64,000 nucleotides of DNA from a beta proteobacterium AAP51 (GTDB lineage: Bacteria > Pseudomonadota > Gammaproteobacteria > Burkholderiales > Burkholderiaceae_C): contig LJHT01000044.1 in assembly GCA_001295905.1 (NCBI GenBank), forward strand, positions 1 through 64,000. Reading direction: 5' to 3'. Below, in pieces: positions 40,779-49,559 of this stretch. The notes below the pieces were generated by a model. It was given only the letters and a program-made list of their open reading frames with translations, made no database searches and was not told the origin of the DNA. Made by a program: the position numbers and the translations under genes. How positions within the stretch are numbered: position 1 is the first letter of the stretch; every line of letters begins with the position of its first letter.

Positions 40779-43700
40779 CTACAGCAAGGAAGCCAGCAGC
40801 TGCGCCGCGTGCACGGCCTGGCGCTGCGCGCCATGCTCGATCTGGTGGCGGCAGCTGGTGCCGTCGGCCACCACCACGGCGCTGGGCTGCTGGCGGATGG
40901 CGGGCAGCAGGCTGAGTTCGGCCATCTGCATCGACACCGCCTGGTGCCGCGCCTCGAAGCCGAAGTTGCCGGCCATGCCGCAGCAGCTGCTCTCGATGAG
41001 CTGCGGCTGCGCGCCGGGGATGAGCTTCAGCACCTCCAGCACCGGGCTGATGGCGCCGAAGGCTTTCTGGTGGCAGTGGCCGTGCACCAGCAGCGCTTGG
41101 TCGAGCGGTTTCAGCTTCAAGGCGAAACGTCCGGCTTTCATCTCGCGGGCGATGAACTCCTCGAACAGCAGCGCCTGCGCAGCCACGGCCTCGGCCTTGG
41201 GGCCGAGCTTCAGCGCCAGCGCTTCGTCGCGCAGCGTGAGCAGGCAGCTGGGCTCCAGGCCCACCACGGCGATGCCGGCGGTGGCCAGGGGCAGCAGCGC
41301 GTCCAGCAAGGCTGAAAGAGAGGCCCGCGCCGCCTCCACCTGCCCGGCGGCCAGCATGGTGCGGCCGCAGCAGTGGTGGCCGCCGTCCTTGGCCACGGTG
41401 TGCAGCGCATAACCCGCGGCGTGCAGCACGCGCGCGGCATCGAGCGCGTTTTCGGTCTCGAAGCCGCCGTTGAAGGTGTCGACGAAGAGCACGGCCACCT
41501 TCTCGCCGGCGCGCGCGGCGGCAATGGCCGCTTCGGCGCTGACGAAGGGCGTGCCGCTGCGCGCGCGGCGCGCCCAGAAGGTGTCGCGCCGGAAGGCCGG
41601 CAGCTTGCGGCCGGCCGCGATGCCCAGCCAGCGTTCGCCCAGCCGGCGCGCCAGCGGGCTGCGGTTGCGCAGGTTCAGCAGCGCGGCCAGGCCCGGCACG
41701 CGCGCGGCGCGCTGCACCTGCTGCGGCAGGCCGGCGAGCAGTTTGTCCTTCAAGGTGAAGCCGTGGCGCGCCTTGTACTGCGCGGTGAACTCCACCTTCA
41801 AACGCGCCATGTCCACGCCCGTGGGGCAGTCGCGCTTGCAGCCCTTGCAGCTGACGCAGAGGTCCATGACCTCGGCCACCGCTTCGGAGGTGAAGGCGTC
41901 GGGCCCGAGCTGCCCGCTCAGCGCCAGCCGCAGCGTGTTGGCGCGGCCGCGCGTGAGGTGCTGCTCGTCGCGCGTGACGCGGTAGCTCGGGCACATGGTG
42001 CCGGCGTCGAACTTGCGGCAGTGGCCGTTGTTGTTGCACATCTCCACGGCCATGGCCAGGCCGTGGGTGCTGTCGCCACCCGTGCCGGGCGCAGTGGTTT
42101 CTTCGGTGACGGGGTCGGCCTGCACATTCCAGGCGCTCCAGTCCAGCACCGGTGTCAGTGTGATTCGGCGGTACGGCTTAGGTGCATCGGCCGGCGGAAA
42201 GCGGAAGAGCGCGCCCTCGTCCATCTTGGGCGTGTCGACGATCTTGCCGGGGTTGAAGAGGCGGCTGGGGTCGAGCTCGTGCTTGATGGCGCGGAAGGCT
42301 TCATTGAGCTTCGGGCCGAACTGCCATTCGATCCACTCGCCACGGCACAGGCCGTCGCCGTGTTCACCGCTGAAGGCGCCCTTGTACTTGCGCACCAGCG
42401 CGGCGGCTTCTTCGGCGATGGCGCGCATCTTCTGCGCGCCGTCCCGGCGCATGTCGAGGATGGGCCGCACGTGCAGCGTGCCGACGCTGGCATGGGCGTA
42501 CCAGGTGCCGCGGCTGCCGTGGCGCGCGAACACCTCGGTCAGGGCGTCGGTGTACTCGGCCAGGTGCACCAGCGGCACCGCGCAGTCTTCGATGAAGCTC
42601 ACCGGTTTGCCGTCGCCCTTCAGGCTCATCATGATGTTCAGGCCGGCCTTGCGCACCTCCCACAGGTTCTTCTGCGCGGCTTCGTCGGGCATGGCCACCA
42701 CGGTGCCGGGCAGGCCCAGGTCGCCCATCAGGGCTTCCAGGTCGCGCAGCTTGTGCAGCAGCGCGGCCTTGTCGGCACCGGCGAATTCCACCAGCAGGAT
42801 GGCCTCGGGCTTGACGCCGTCTTTCGTGATGAGGGCCGTGCGCATGGTCGGCGCGAAGGCGGGGTTGGCCAGCGCCAGTTCCACCATCGTGCGGTCGACC
42901 AGCTCCACGGCCGTGGGGCCCAGCTTCACGAGGTGCTGCGCGCTGTCCATCGCACGGTGGAAGCTCGTGAAATTGACGATGCCCAGGGCCTTGTGCCGGG
43001 GCAGCTCGGCCAGGTTCAGCGTGAGGCTCTTCGTGAAGGCCAGCGTGCCTTCACTGCCCACCAGCAGGTGCGCGAGGTTCACGCTGCCGTCGGCCGTGTA
43101 CGGGCGCTCGCTGCGGGGGTGGAAGATGTCGAGGTTGTAGCCCGCGACCCTGCGCATCACCTGCGGCCAGTGCGCCTCGATCTCGCCGCGGTGCTGCTCG
43201 GCGAGGCTGCGTACGAAGTTCGCGATCTGCGCCGCGCGGCCGCTGGCCTGGTCAACGCGGCCGAAGTCCACCACCTCGCCATCGGCCAGCCAGGCCTGCG
43301 CGCCGGCCACGTTGTGCACCATGTTGCCGTAGTAGAGGCTGCGGCTGCCGCAAGAGTTGTTGCCCGCCATGCCGCCTAAAGTGGCCTGCGCGCTGGTGGA
43401 CACGTCCACCGGGTACCAGAGGCCGTGTTTCTTCAGCGCGGCGTTGAGGTGGTCCAGCACCAGGCCGGGCTCCACCGTGGCGGTGCGGGCCTCGGGGTTC
43501 ACGTCCAGCACGCGGCGCAGGTGCTTGCTGCAATCGATGACCAGCGCCGCGCCCGTGGTCTGGCCGCACTGGCTGGTGCCGCCGCCACGCGGCAGCACGG
43601 GCACCTTCAGTTCGCGCGCCACGGCCAGCGCGGTGGCCACGTCTTCCGGCGTGGTGGGCACGAACACGCCCACGGGGGTGATCTGGTAGATCGACGCATC

Positions 43701-43868
43701 GGTGGCATAGCGCCCGCGCGAAGCGGCGTCGAACATCACCTCGCCGCGTGTTTCGGCACGCAGGCGGCGGGCCAGGGCCTCGCACACCTCGTTGGGCGGC
43801 AGCGCGGTGTGCGGGTGCTCGGCCGGCGGGCCCAGGCGCGCGGTTTCTTCGCGGGTGAGGGCGTTCAT
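40779..43868 (-). CDS. ydiJ: FAD/FeS D-2-hydroxyacid dehydrogenase, YdiJ-like
   Basis: The 1029-residue product fuses three parts. The FAD-binding PCMH domain (about 40-270) has PRGGGTSQCGQ and GGMAGNNSCGSRS. The FAD oxidase C-terminal domain (to about 600) is followed by an iron-sulfur part with CVSCKGCKRDCP (Cys671, 674, 677 and 681) and CCG-type cysteine motifs near the end (CCGRTML, SSCCGMAGNFG). Size and order match E. coli YdiJ, reported to oxidise D-2-hydroxyglutarate. Electrons would pass through FAD and the cluster to the respiratory chain at the inner membrane. Its first codon overlaps the GntR stop by 4 bases, so both are one transcript under the operator at 44581-44592. Confidence 0.92.
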   Translation of the reverse strand: MNALTREETARLGPPAEHPHTALPPNEVCEALARRLRAETRGEVMFDAASRGRYATDASIYQITPVGVFVPTTPEDVATALAVARELKVPVLPRGGGTSQCGQTTGAALVIDCSKHLRRVLDVNPEARTATVEPGLVLDHLNAALKKHGLWYPVDVSTSAQATLGGMAGNNSCGSRSLYYGNMVHNVAGAQAWLADGEVVDFGRVDQASGRAAQIANFVRSLAEQHRGEIEAHWPQVMRRVAGYNLDIFHPRSERPYTADGSVNLAHLLVGSEGTLAFTKSLTLNLAELPRHKALGIVNFTSFHRAMDSAQHLVKLGPTAVELVDRTMVELALANPAFAPTMRTALITKDGVKPEAILLVEFAGADKAALLHKLRDLEALMGDLGLPGTVVAMPDEAAQKNLWEVRKAGLNIMMSLKGDGKPVSFIEDCAVPLVHLAEYTDALTEVFARHGSRGTWYAHASVGTLHVRPILDMRRDGAQKMRAIAEEAAALVRKYKGAFSGEHGDGLCRGEWIEWQFGPKLNEAFRAIKHELDPSRLFNPGKIVDTPKMDEGALFRFPPADAPKPYRRITLTPVLDWSAWNVQADPVTEETTAPGTGGDSTHGLAMAVEMCNNNGHCRKFDAGTMCPSYRVTRDEQHLTRGRANTLRLALSGQLGPDAFTSEAVAEVMDLCVSCKGCKRDCPTGVDMARLKVEFTAQYKARHGFTLKDKLLAGLPQQVQRAARVPGLAALLNLRNRSPLARRLGERWLGIAAGRKLPAFRRDTFWARRARSGTPFVSAEAAIAAARAGEKVAVLFVDTFNGGFETENALDAARVLHAAGYALHTVAKDGGHHCCGRTMLAAGQVEAARASLSALLDALLPLATAGIAVVGLEPSCLLTLRDEALALKLGPKAEAVAAQALLFEEFIAREMKAGRFALKLKPLDQALLVHGHCHQKAFGAISPVLEVLKLIPGAQPQLIESSCCGMAGNFGFEARHQAVSMQMAELSLLPAIRQQPSAVVVADGTSCRHQIEHGAQRQAVHAAQLLASLL

Positions 43869-44569
43869 GCCTGCTGCCCCTGCCAGCTCGGGAGGCCTGA
43901 CACCAGCGTGCCGGCGCGCATCAACTCCAGCACGGTGTCGCGCTTGTGCGCGAGGTGGGTCTTCAGGATCTGCCGCAGCGCCGCGCCGTCGCGCGCGTCC
44001 AGCGCTTCGAGCATCTGCGTGTGTTCTTGCATCGCGCGCTGCCACTTGGCTTCGTTCTGGTTGGTGCGGAAGCGCAGGCTCTGCACCCGCGCGTTCACCT
44101 TCTGCAGCGTGCTGCTCAGCACCGGGTTGGCGGCGGCCTCTGCGATGCCGGCGTGGATCAGCGCGTTCAGCCGGTAGTAGCCCGAAAGGTCTTGCCGCGC
44201 ATGGCAGGCCAGCATCTCGTAGTGCTTGGCGCGCAGCTCGAGGCGCGCGGCATCGCCGATGCGTTGCGCGGCCAGCTCGCCGGCCAGGCCTTCCAGCTCG
44301 GCCACGAGCTCGAAGCTGTGCATGACGTCGGCCTCGGTCAGCTTCACGGCCACGGCACCGCGGTTGGGGAGCAGGTCCACCAGGCCCTCGGCGGCCAGCA
44401 TCTTGATGGCCTCGCGCAGCGGTGTGCGGCTGATGTGCAGCGCCTCGGCGAGTTCACGTTCGTTCAGCTTGGCGCCCGGCGCGATGCGGCCTTCCACCAG
44501 CCAGGTGCGCAGCCGCGCGGCGGCTTGCTCGTGCAGCCCCGCGGGGCTGAGGGAGAGGATGTCTGCCAT
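43865..44569 (-). CDS. GntR family (FadR/FCD subfamily) transcriptional regulator
   Basis: The 234-residue product has an N-terminal GntR winged helix (AAARLRTWLVEGRIAPGAKLNERELAEALHISRTPLREAIKMLAAEGLV). An FCD ligand domain follows, where metal- or acid-binding His and Asp residues normally sit (DLSGYYRLNALIHAGIAEAA). FCD members usually sense small organic acids. The ATG at 44569 is preferred; another at 44587 falls inside a palindrome and is less likely. Neither has a strong ribosome binding site. It overlaps the dehydrogenase gene and is divergent from the aminotransferase gene, with two identical palindromes between. Confidence 0.92.
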   Translation of the reverse strand: MADILSLSPAGLHEQAAARLRTWLVEGRIAPGAKLNERELAEALHISRTPLREAIKMLAAEGLVDLLPNRGAVAVKLTEADVMHSFELVAELEGLAGELAAQRIGDAARLELRAKHYEMLACHARQDLSGYYRLNALIHAGIAEAAANPVLSSTLQKVNARVQSLRFRTNQNEAKWQRAMQEHTQMLEALDARDGAALRQILKTHLAHKRDTVLELMRAGTLVSGLPSWQGQQA

Positions 44570-44580
44570 GGTGGTGGCAT

Positions 44581-44592
44581 TTTGCATGCAAA
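44581..44592. promoter_or_regulatory. GntR operator palindrome 1
   Basis: TTTGCATGCAAA is a perfect 12-base palindrome 12 bases before the GntR start codon. An identical copy lies at 44647-44658. Two identical sites in the divergent region of a GntR gene strongly suggest its own operators. Confidence 0.8.
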
Positions 44593-44646
44593 GGCGAGGC
44601 CCGCACACTGCAGGTCTTCCGGGTAATCCAGGAAGCTGACCGCCAG

Positions 44647-44658
44647 TTTGCATGCAAA
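44647..44658. promoter_or_regulatory. GntR operator palindrome 2
   Basis: A second perfect TTTGCATGCAAA lies 24 bases before the aminotransferase start. Its centre is 66 bases from the first palindrome, roughly six helical turns, which is compatible with cooperative binding or looping. Confidence 0.8.
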
Positions 44659-44681
44659 ACTTCGGCGCGAAAGGAGTTCCC

Positions 44682-45899
44682 ATGCTCACGCTGAACCAGC
44701 ACCCTTCCGGCCGGCACTTCCTGCAGATCCCCGGGCCCAGCCCGGTACCCGACCGCATCCTGCGCGCGATGAGCCTGCCCACCATCGACCACCGCGGCCC
44801 AGAGTTCGGCCGCCTGGGGCTGAAGGTGCTGGCCGGCATCCAGCAGATCTTCCAGACGCGGCACCCGGTGGCCATCTACCCCGCCAGCGGCACCGGCGCC
44901 TGGGAAGCGGCACTGGCCAACACCATGAGCCCGGGCGACCTGGTGCTGATGGTGGAGACCGGCCAGTTCGCCACGCTGTGGCAGAAGATGGCCACGCGCC
45001 TGGGCCTGCAGACCGAGTTCCTCAGCGAGCCCGGCACCTGTTCTGAGACCGGCCTGCCGGCGAGCTGGCGGCGCGGCGTGAACGCGGGGCTGATCGAAGA
45101 GCGCTTGCGTTCTGATGCCGGCCACCAGATCAAGGCCGTGTGCGTGGTGCACAACGAAACCAGCACCGGCGTCACCAGCGACATCGCCGCCGTGCGCCGC
45201 GCCATCGACAGCGCCCGGCACCCGGCGCTGCTGATGGTGGACACCATCTCGGGCCTGGCCAGCGCCGACTACCGCCACGACGAGTGGGGCGTGGACGTGG
45301 CCATCAGCGGTTCGCAGAAGGGCCTGATGCTGCCGCCGGGCATCAGCTTCAACGCTTTAAGCCCGCGCGCGCTGGAGGTCAGCAAGACCGCGAAACTGCC
45401 CAAGAGCTTCTGGGCCTGGGACGAGATCGTGGAGATGAACAAGGGCGGCTACTGGCCCTACACCCCCAGCACCAACCTGCTCTACGGCCTGCACGAGGCG
45501 CTGGACATGCTGCTGGAACAAGGCCTGCCCACGGTGTTGGCGCGCCACCAGCGCTGGGCCGCCGGCGTGCGCGCGGCCGTCACGGCCTGGGGCCTGCCCA
45601 TCCAGTGCGCCGACCCGGCGGTGTACTCGCCGGTGCTCACCGGCGTGGTCACGCCCGCGGGCGTGGATGCCGACGCGGTGCGCAAGCTCATCCACACGCG
45701 CTACGACATGAGCCTGGGCACCGGCCTGGGCAAGGTCAAGGGCCGCATGTTCCGCATCGGCCACCTGGGCGACTGCAACGACCTCACGCTGGTGGCCACC
45801 GTGGCCGGCTGCGAGATGGGCCTGAAGCAGGCCGGCGTGAAGCTGGCCGGCAGCGGCGTGCAGGCCCTGATGGATGCATTCAGCGCACCTCACGGCTGA
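44682..45899 (+). CDS. serine-glyoxylate/alanine-glyoxylate aminotransferase family protein
   Basis: This class V PLP aminotransferase has 405 residues with the N-terminal PGPSPVPDRILRAMS segment, the cofactor-contacting SGTGAWEAAL, and the PLP lysine at about 213 (SGSQKGLMLPPGI). The similarity favours serine-glyoxylate transaminase, which converts glyoxylate and serine to glycine and hydroxypyruvate, but alanine-glyoxylate activity is also possible. AAAGGAG lies 6 bases before the ATG at 44682, which decides the start over an upstream in-frame ATG inside the operator. It is divergent from the GntR gene and followed by a Bug-type binding protein. Confidence 0.9.
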   Translation: MLTLNQHPSGRHFLQIPGPSPVPDRILRAMSLPTIDHRGPEFGRLGLKVLAGIQQIFQTRHPVAIYPASGTGAWEAALANTMSPGDLVLMVETGQFATLWQKMATRLGLQTEFLSEPGTCSETGLPASWRRGVNAGLIEERLRSDAGHQIKAVCVVHNETSTGVTSDIAAVRRAIDSARHPALLMVDTISGLASADYRHDEWGVDVAISGSQKGLMLPPGISFNALSPRALEVSKTAKLPKSFWAWDEIVEMNKGGYWPYTPSTNLLYGLHEALDMLLEQGLPTVLARHQRWAAGVRAAVTAWGLPIQCADPAVYSPVLTGVVTPAGVDADAVRKLIHTRYDMSLGTGLGKVKGRMFRIGHLGDCNDLTLVATVAGCEMGLKQAGVKLAGSGVQALMDAFSAPHG

Positions 45900-45938
45900 G
45901 GCCCCCCGACTGTTCACAACCTACAAGCAGGAGACACG

Positions 45939-46919
45939 ATGATGAAGAGACGCACCCTGATCCAAGGCGCCGCGGCGGCACTGGCCGTGCCCAGCGCCGC
46001 GTTCGCGCAAAGCGGCTGGCCCAGCGGCCCGGTGAAGATCGTCGTGGGCTTCCCGCCCGGCGGCGGCACCGACGCACTGGCACGCGTGGTCGGCGCCAAG
46101 CTCACGCAGATGTGGGGCCAGCAGGTCATCATCGAAACCAAGGCCGGTGCGGCCGGGCTCATCGCGGCAGAACACGTGGCGCAGCAGCCGGGTGACGGCA
46201 GCGTGCTGCTGATGGCCCACATCAACAGCCATGCGCTCGGCCCGGCGCTGCAGGGTGCGAAGCTGCGCTACAACGCCGAGAAGGACTTCGTGCCCGTCTG
46301 CCTGGTGGGCGTGACGCCCAACCTGCTGGTGGCCAACCTCAACGTGCCGAACAAGAGCGTGGCCGACGTGGTGGCGCGCTGCAAGGCCGAGCCGGGCCGC
46401 GTGGCCTTCGCCTCGGCGGGCCAGGGTTCGGCCCAGCACCTGGCGCTGGAGATGTTCAAGGTGCGTGCGAAGGTCGACGCCATCCACGTGCCCTACAAGG
46501 GCAGCGGCCCGGCGCTCACCGACCTGATGGGCGGGCAGGTGCAGTACTGCTTCGAGACCATGACCTCGGCCACGCCGCACGTGCGCGGCGGCAAGATCGT
46601 CGCCATCGCGCAGACGCGCCTGCAGCGCGCCAAGGGCCACCCCACGGTGCCCACGATGCAGGAGCAGGGCTTCGAAGGCTTCGAGGCCACCACCTGGTAC
46701 GGCTTGGTGGGCCCCAAGGGCCTGCCCGCGGCCATTGCCGACAAGATCAACCGCGACACCAACACCGTGCTGGCCATGCCCGACGTGATGACGCAGCTGG
46801 ACACCTTCGGCGCCGAAGACGGCGGCGGCAGCCGCGAGAAGTTCGGTCAGTTCATCCTCAGCGAACAGGCCAAGTGGGCCAAGGTGGTGAAGGACGGCAA
46901 CGTGAAGGTCGACAGCTGA
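45939..46919 (+). CDS. Bug/TctC family periplasmic solute-binding protein
   Basis: The 326-residue product has a twin-basic-start signal peptide (MMKRRTLIQGAAAALAVPSAAFA, cut near residue 23). The Bug fold follows, with VKIVVGFPPGGGTDALARVV, the ENKAGAAG-like ETKAGAAGLIAAE, and the LMAHINSHA segment. Bug proteins serve tripartite tricarboxylate transporters or act alone as sensors of carboxylates. No TctA or TctB partner is near. The ribosome binding site AGGAG lies before the tandem ATG. It follows the aminotransferase by 39 bases, so the ligand is probably a hydroxy- or keto-acid that feeds this cluster. Confidence 0.93.
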   Translation: MMKRRTLIQGAAAALAVPSAAFAQSGWPSGPVKIVVGFPPGGGTDALARVVGAKLTQMWGQQVIIETKAGAAGLIAAEHVAQQPGDGSVLLMAHINSHALGPALQGAKLRYNAEKDFVPVCLVGVTPNLLVANLNVPNKSVADVVARCKAEPGRVAFASAGQGSAQHLALEMFKVRAKVDAIHVPYKGSGPALTDLMGGQVQYCFETMTSATPHVRGGKIVAIAQTRLQRAKGHPTVPTMQEQGFEGFEATTWYGLVGPKGLPAAIADKINRDTNTVLAMPDVMTQLDTFGAEDGGGSREKFGQFILSEQAKWAKVVKDGNVKVDS

Positions 46920-46983
46920 GCCCGCGCGTGCAAGGCCGGAAGGCCTTGCACTGCTGGCGAAGGCCCGAGCGCGATTTCACGCG
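46916..46983 (-). repeat. REP-like palindromic repeat, copy 2 (inverted)
   Basis: On the minus strand it matches bases 19-86 of the window almost completely. It has a perfect 10-bp stem (46928-46937 with 46942-46951) and a 4-base loop. The fifth stem position is A-T instead of G-C, changed on both arms. It begins across the Bug gene stop codon. Confidence 0.8.
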
Positions 46984-47013
46984 TGAGGGCTGAAAGGCCC
47001 GCGCCCCCAGACG

Positions 47014-47041
47014 CAAAAAGCCCGCTCACGCGGGCTCTTTT
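47014..47041 (+). terminator. bidirectional intrinsic terminator
   Basis: A 7-bp stem AGCCCGC/GCGGGCT with a TCAC loop (47019-47036) is preceded by AAAAA and followed by CTTTT. It serves the Bug gene and, in the other direction, the convergent PEP-CTERM gene. Confidence 0.85.
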
Positions 47042-47062
47042 CAATGGCAGCAGGGGCTGCGC

Positions 47063-47770
47063 TCAGCGCGCGCGGCGGCGCCCGAGGCCCAAGGCCGCCA
47101 AAGCCAGCCCAGCCAGGGCGAGGCTGGTGGGCTCAGGCACCGGCACCGCGTTCACGTTGACGACGATGGCCGTGCGAGCCAGTTCTTCGTCGCTGCTGTA
47201 GGCCACGAGGGCAAAGCTGTACTGGCCGGCCACGCGGGGGTCGAAGCTCGGCACCAGCGGCGTGTCTTCGACGATGGGCGCACCCAACTCGAGGAAGTTC
47301 ATGCCCAGGTTCCACGAACCCTGAGAAGTGCTGGTGACAGCGCCTGCGGGCGCGAGGGTACGGCCGTGCTCGGCCTGCTCGGTGTCAGCGGCGGGGTCGA
47401 AGTCGTAGAAGAGGCGGAAGCTGTACTGCGCCGCGGTGCTGCCAGCGATGTAGAAGCCGAAGTTCCACAAGGCGTAGGGGTCGGCCGGCGAAGGCGCGTC
47501 GGCAGATACACCGGCCTGGGCAGTGAAGACGCCTGCGCCGTTGTTCGTGAGCGCAGGGGCACCGAAACGCTGCGTGGCGGTGAGGCCCAGCGTCAATTCG
47601 CCGCTGGTGGTGATGGCGACGGCATTGTTCGGAATGCCCGTGCCGCCAAAAGTGGCACCGGGCAGTGCGCCGAAAGTGGTGAAGGTGGCCGTGATCGGCG
47701 CAGCCGTGGCGATGCCGGCCACGCCCAAGGCGCAAGCAAGGATGCCGAGATTTCTGATGCGGGTAGACAT
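47063..47770 (-). CDS. PEP-CTERM protein of unknown function
   Basis: The 235-residue product has a signal peptide ending near residue 24 (GIATAA). A beta-rich exported domain has ITATFTTFGALPGATFGG, repeated Asn/Gly/Thr segments and FDPRVAGQYSFALVAYSS. It ends with a PEP-CTERM signal VPVPEPTSLALAGLALA and a basic GRRRAR at the extreme C-terminus, the canonical layout. I recognise no enzyme motif. A good -24/-12 sigma-54 promoter match lies 72 bases upstream, and the terminator at 47014-47041 follows, so it is a single-gene unit. Confidence 0.88.
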   Translation of the reverse strand: MSTRIRNLGILACALGVAGIATAAPITATFTTFGALPGATFGGTGIPNNAVAITTSGELTLGLTATQRFGAPALTNNGAGVFTAQAGVSADAPSPADPYALWNFGFYIAGSTAAQYSFRLFYDFDPAADTEQAEHGRTLAPAGAVTSTSQGSWNLGMNFLELGAPIVEDTPLVPSFDPRVAGQYSFALVAYSSDEELARTAIVVNVNAVPVPEPTSLALAGLALAALGLGRRRAR

Positions 47771-47841
47771 GATGAGAAGTTCCGGGTGGGCCTGTCGGAA
47801 ATGCACAAAGGCTGAGGCCCAGGTACGCGTACGGCCAGGGC

Positions 47842-47857
47842 CGCAAGTTGCGTGCCC
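47842..47857 (-). promoter_or_regulatory. sigma-54 (RpoN) -24/-12 promoter
   Basis: On the minus strand GGGCACGCAACTTGCG matches TGGCACGN4TTGCW at every core base (GGCACG and TTGC) with exact spacing. Transcription would start near 47831, about 60 bases before the PEP-CTERM start codon. RpoN with PrsK/PrsR is known to control PEP-CTERM genes in some floc-forming betaproteobacteria. Confidence 0.75.
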
Positions 47858-47992
47858 CGCCACGGCGACCTTCACCCTCGTCCAGCCACAGCAGCGGCTT
47901 GCAACCGGTCGCCGGCCAAACTTCACACCCTGGCCGCCAGCGCCTCGCGGCGCGCTGTAAAGGCGCTCGACAGCGTGGGCGTGCGCAGCGGC

Positions 47993-49549
47993 TCAGCCCG
48001 CCGCTGGCGCCGGCACGCTGAAGCGCTTGGTCACCTCGCCCTTGCCGTTGGTGCTTTCCAGGTGCACGCCGAAGCCCCACAGCCGGGCCACGTGCTTCAG
48101 CACTTCCTGGCCGCTGTCGTGCAGCGGGCGGTCTTGATGCTGGAAATGCCGCAGCGTGAGGCTGCGGTCGCCTCGGAGGTTCACGTTCCAGATCTGGATG
48201 TTCGGTTCACGTTGACCCAGGTCGTACTGGCGGCTGAGTGATTCACGCACGCGCTTGTAGCCGGCGTCGTCGTGGATGGCGCTGACCTCCAGCTCCTTCT
48301 GCTTTTCGTCGTCGGTGATGGCGAACAAGCGCAGCTCGCGCATCAGCTTGGGGCTGAGGTACTGGCCGATGAAGCTTTCATCCTTGAAGTTGCGCATGGC
48401 GTGGTCCAGCACCGGCAGCCAGGGCTTGCCGGCGATGTCGGGGAACCACTGGCGGTCTTCCTCGGTGGGGTTTTCGCAGATGCGCTGGATGTCGGTGTAC
48501 ATCGCAAAACCCAGCGCATACGGGTTGATGCCGCTGTAGGCCCGGTGGCCCACCGGGGGCTGGTAGATGACGTTGGTGTGCGACGTCAGCCACTCCATCA
48601 TCACGCCGTCGGTGAGGAAGCCGTCGTCGTACATCGTGTTGAGCAGGCGGTGGTGCCAGAAGGTGGCCCAGCCTTCGTTCATCACCTGCGTCTGGCGCTG
48701 TGGGTAGAAGTACTGCGCCACCTTGCGCACGATGCGCACGATCTCGCGCTGCCAGGGTTCCAGCAGCGGCGCATTCTTCTCGATGAAATACAGCAGGTTC
48801 TCCTGCGGTTCATCGGGAAAGCGTTTCGCCTCGGGCGCGGCGTCTTCCTTGGCGGCCATGCGCGGCAGCGTGCGCCAGAGGTCGTTCACCTGGCGCTGGG
48901 CATAGGCCTCGCGGTCGATGCGTTCGCTGAGCTCCTGCGCCAGGCTCTTGCGGCTGGGGCGGCGGTAGCGGTCGACGCCGTGGTTCTGTAGCGCGTGGCA
49001 GCTGTCGAGGAAACTCTCCACGGCATCCAGGCCGTGTTTCTCTTCGCACTGGGCCACGTAGTTCTTCGCGTAGACGAGGTAGTCGATGATGGACGCCGCG
49101 TCGGTCCACATGCGGAAGAGGTAGTTGCCCTTGAAGAAGCTGTTGTGGCCGTAGGCCGCATGCGCGATGACGAGGGCCTGCATCGCCAGCGTGTTCTCTT
49201 CCATCAGGTAGCTGATGCAGGGGTTGCTGTTGATGACGATCTCGTAGGCCAGGCCCATGTGGCCGCGCTTGTAGTTCTTCTCTGTCGCGATGAATTCCTT
49301 GCCGTAACTCCAGTGGCGGTAATTCACCGGCATGCCCACGCTGGCGTAGGCGTCCATCATCTGCTCGGCGGTGATGATCTCCAACTGGTTCGGATAGGTG
49401 TCCAGGCCGAAGCGCTCGGCCGTGGCCTTGATGACGCGGTGGTATTGCTCGATGAGGTCGAAGCTCCAGTCGCTGGTGGCGGGCAAGGGCTCGCCAGGGC
49501 GCTGGGCCAGCGGCAGTGGTTGTTCAAGCGCAAGGGGTCGGGCTTTCAT
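47993..49549 (-). CDS. SpoVR family protein (YcgB-like)
   Basis: The 518-residue product matches the SpoVR/YcgB family along its length, including YGKEFIATEKNYKRGHMGLAYEIVINSNP, MNEGWATFWHH and GINPYALGFAMYTDI. The histidine- and glutamate-rich MNEGWATFWHHRL resembles a metal site, but no reaction is proven. The start MKARPLAL follows a GGACCGCCGCATG context; an in-frame upstream region has no family similarity. It is the third gene of a set with the DUF444 and PrkA-type genes, 10 bases from its neighbour. E. coli has the homologues ycgB and yeaH-yeaG, linked to nitrogen starvation and stationary phase. Confidence 0.94.
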   Translation of the reverse strand: MKARPLALEQPLPLAQRPGEPLPATSDWSFDLIEQYHRVIKATAERFGLDTYPNQLEIITAEQMMDAYASVGMPVNYRHWSYGKEFIATEKNYKRGHMGLAYEIVINSNPCISYLMEENTLAMQALVIAHAAYGHNSFFKGNYLFRMWTDAASIIDYLVYAKNYVAQCEEKHGLDAVESFLDSCHALQNHGVDRYRRPSRKSLAQELSERIDREAYAQRQVNDLWRTLPRMAAKEDAAPEAKRFPDEPQENLLYFIEKNAPLLEPWQREIVRIVRKVAQYFYPQRQTQVMNEGWATFWHHRLLNTMYDDGFLTDGVMMEWLTSHTNVIYQPPVGHRAYSGINPYALGFAMYTDIQRICENPTEEDRQWFPDIAGKPWLPVLDHAMRNFKDESFIGQYLSPKLMRELRLFAITDDEKQKELEVSAIHDDAGYKRVRESLSRQYDLGQREPNIQIWNVNLRGDRSLTLRHFQHQDRPLHDSGQEVLKHVARLWGFGVHLESTNGKGEVTKRFSVPAPAAG

Positions 49550-49559
49550 GCGGCGGTCC

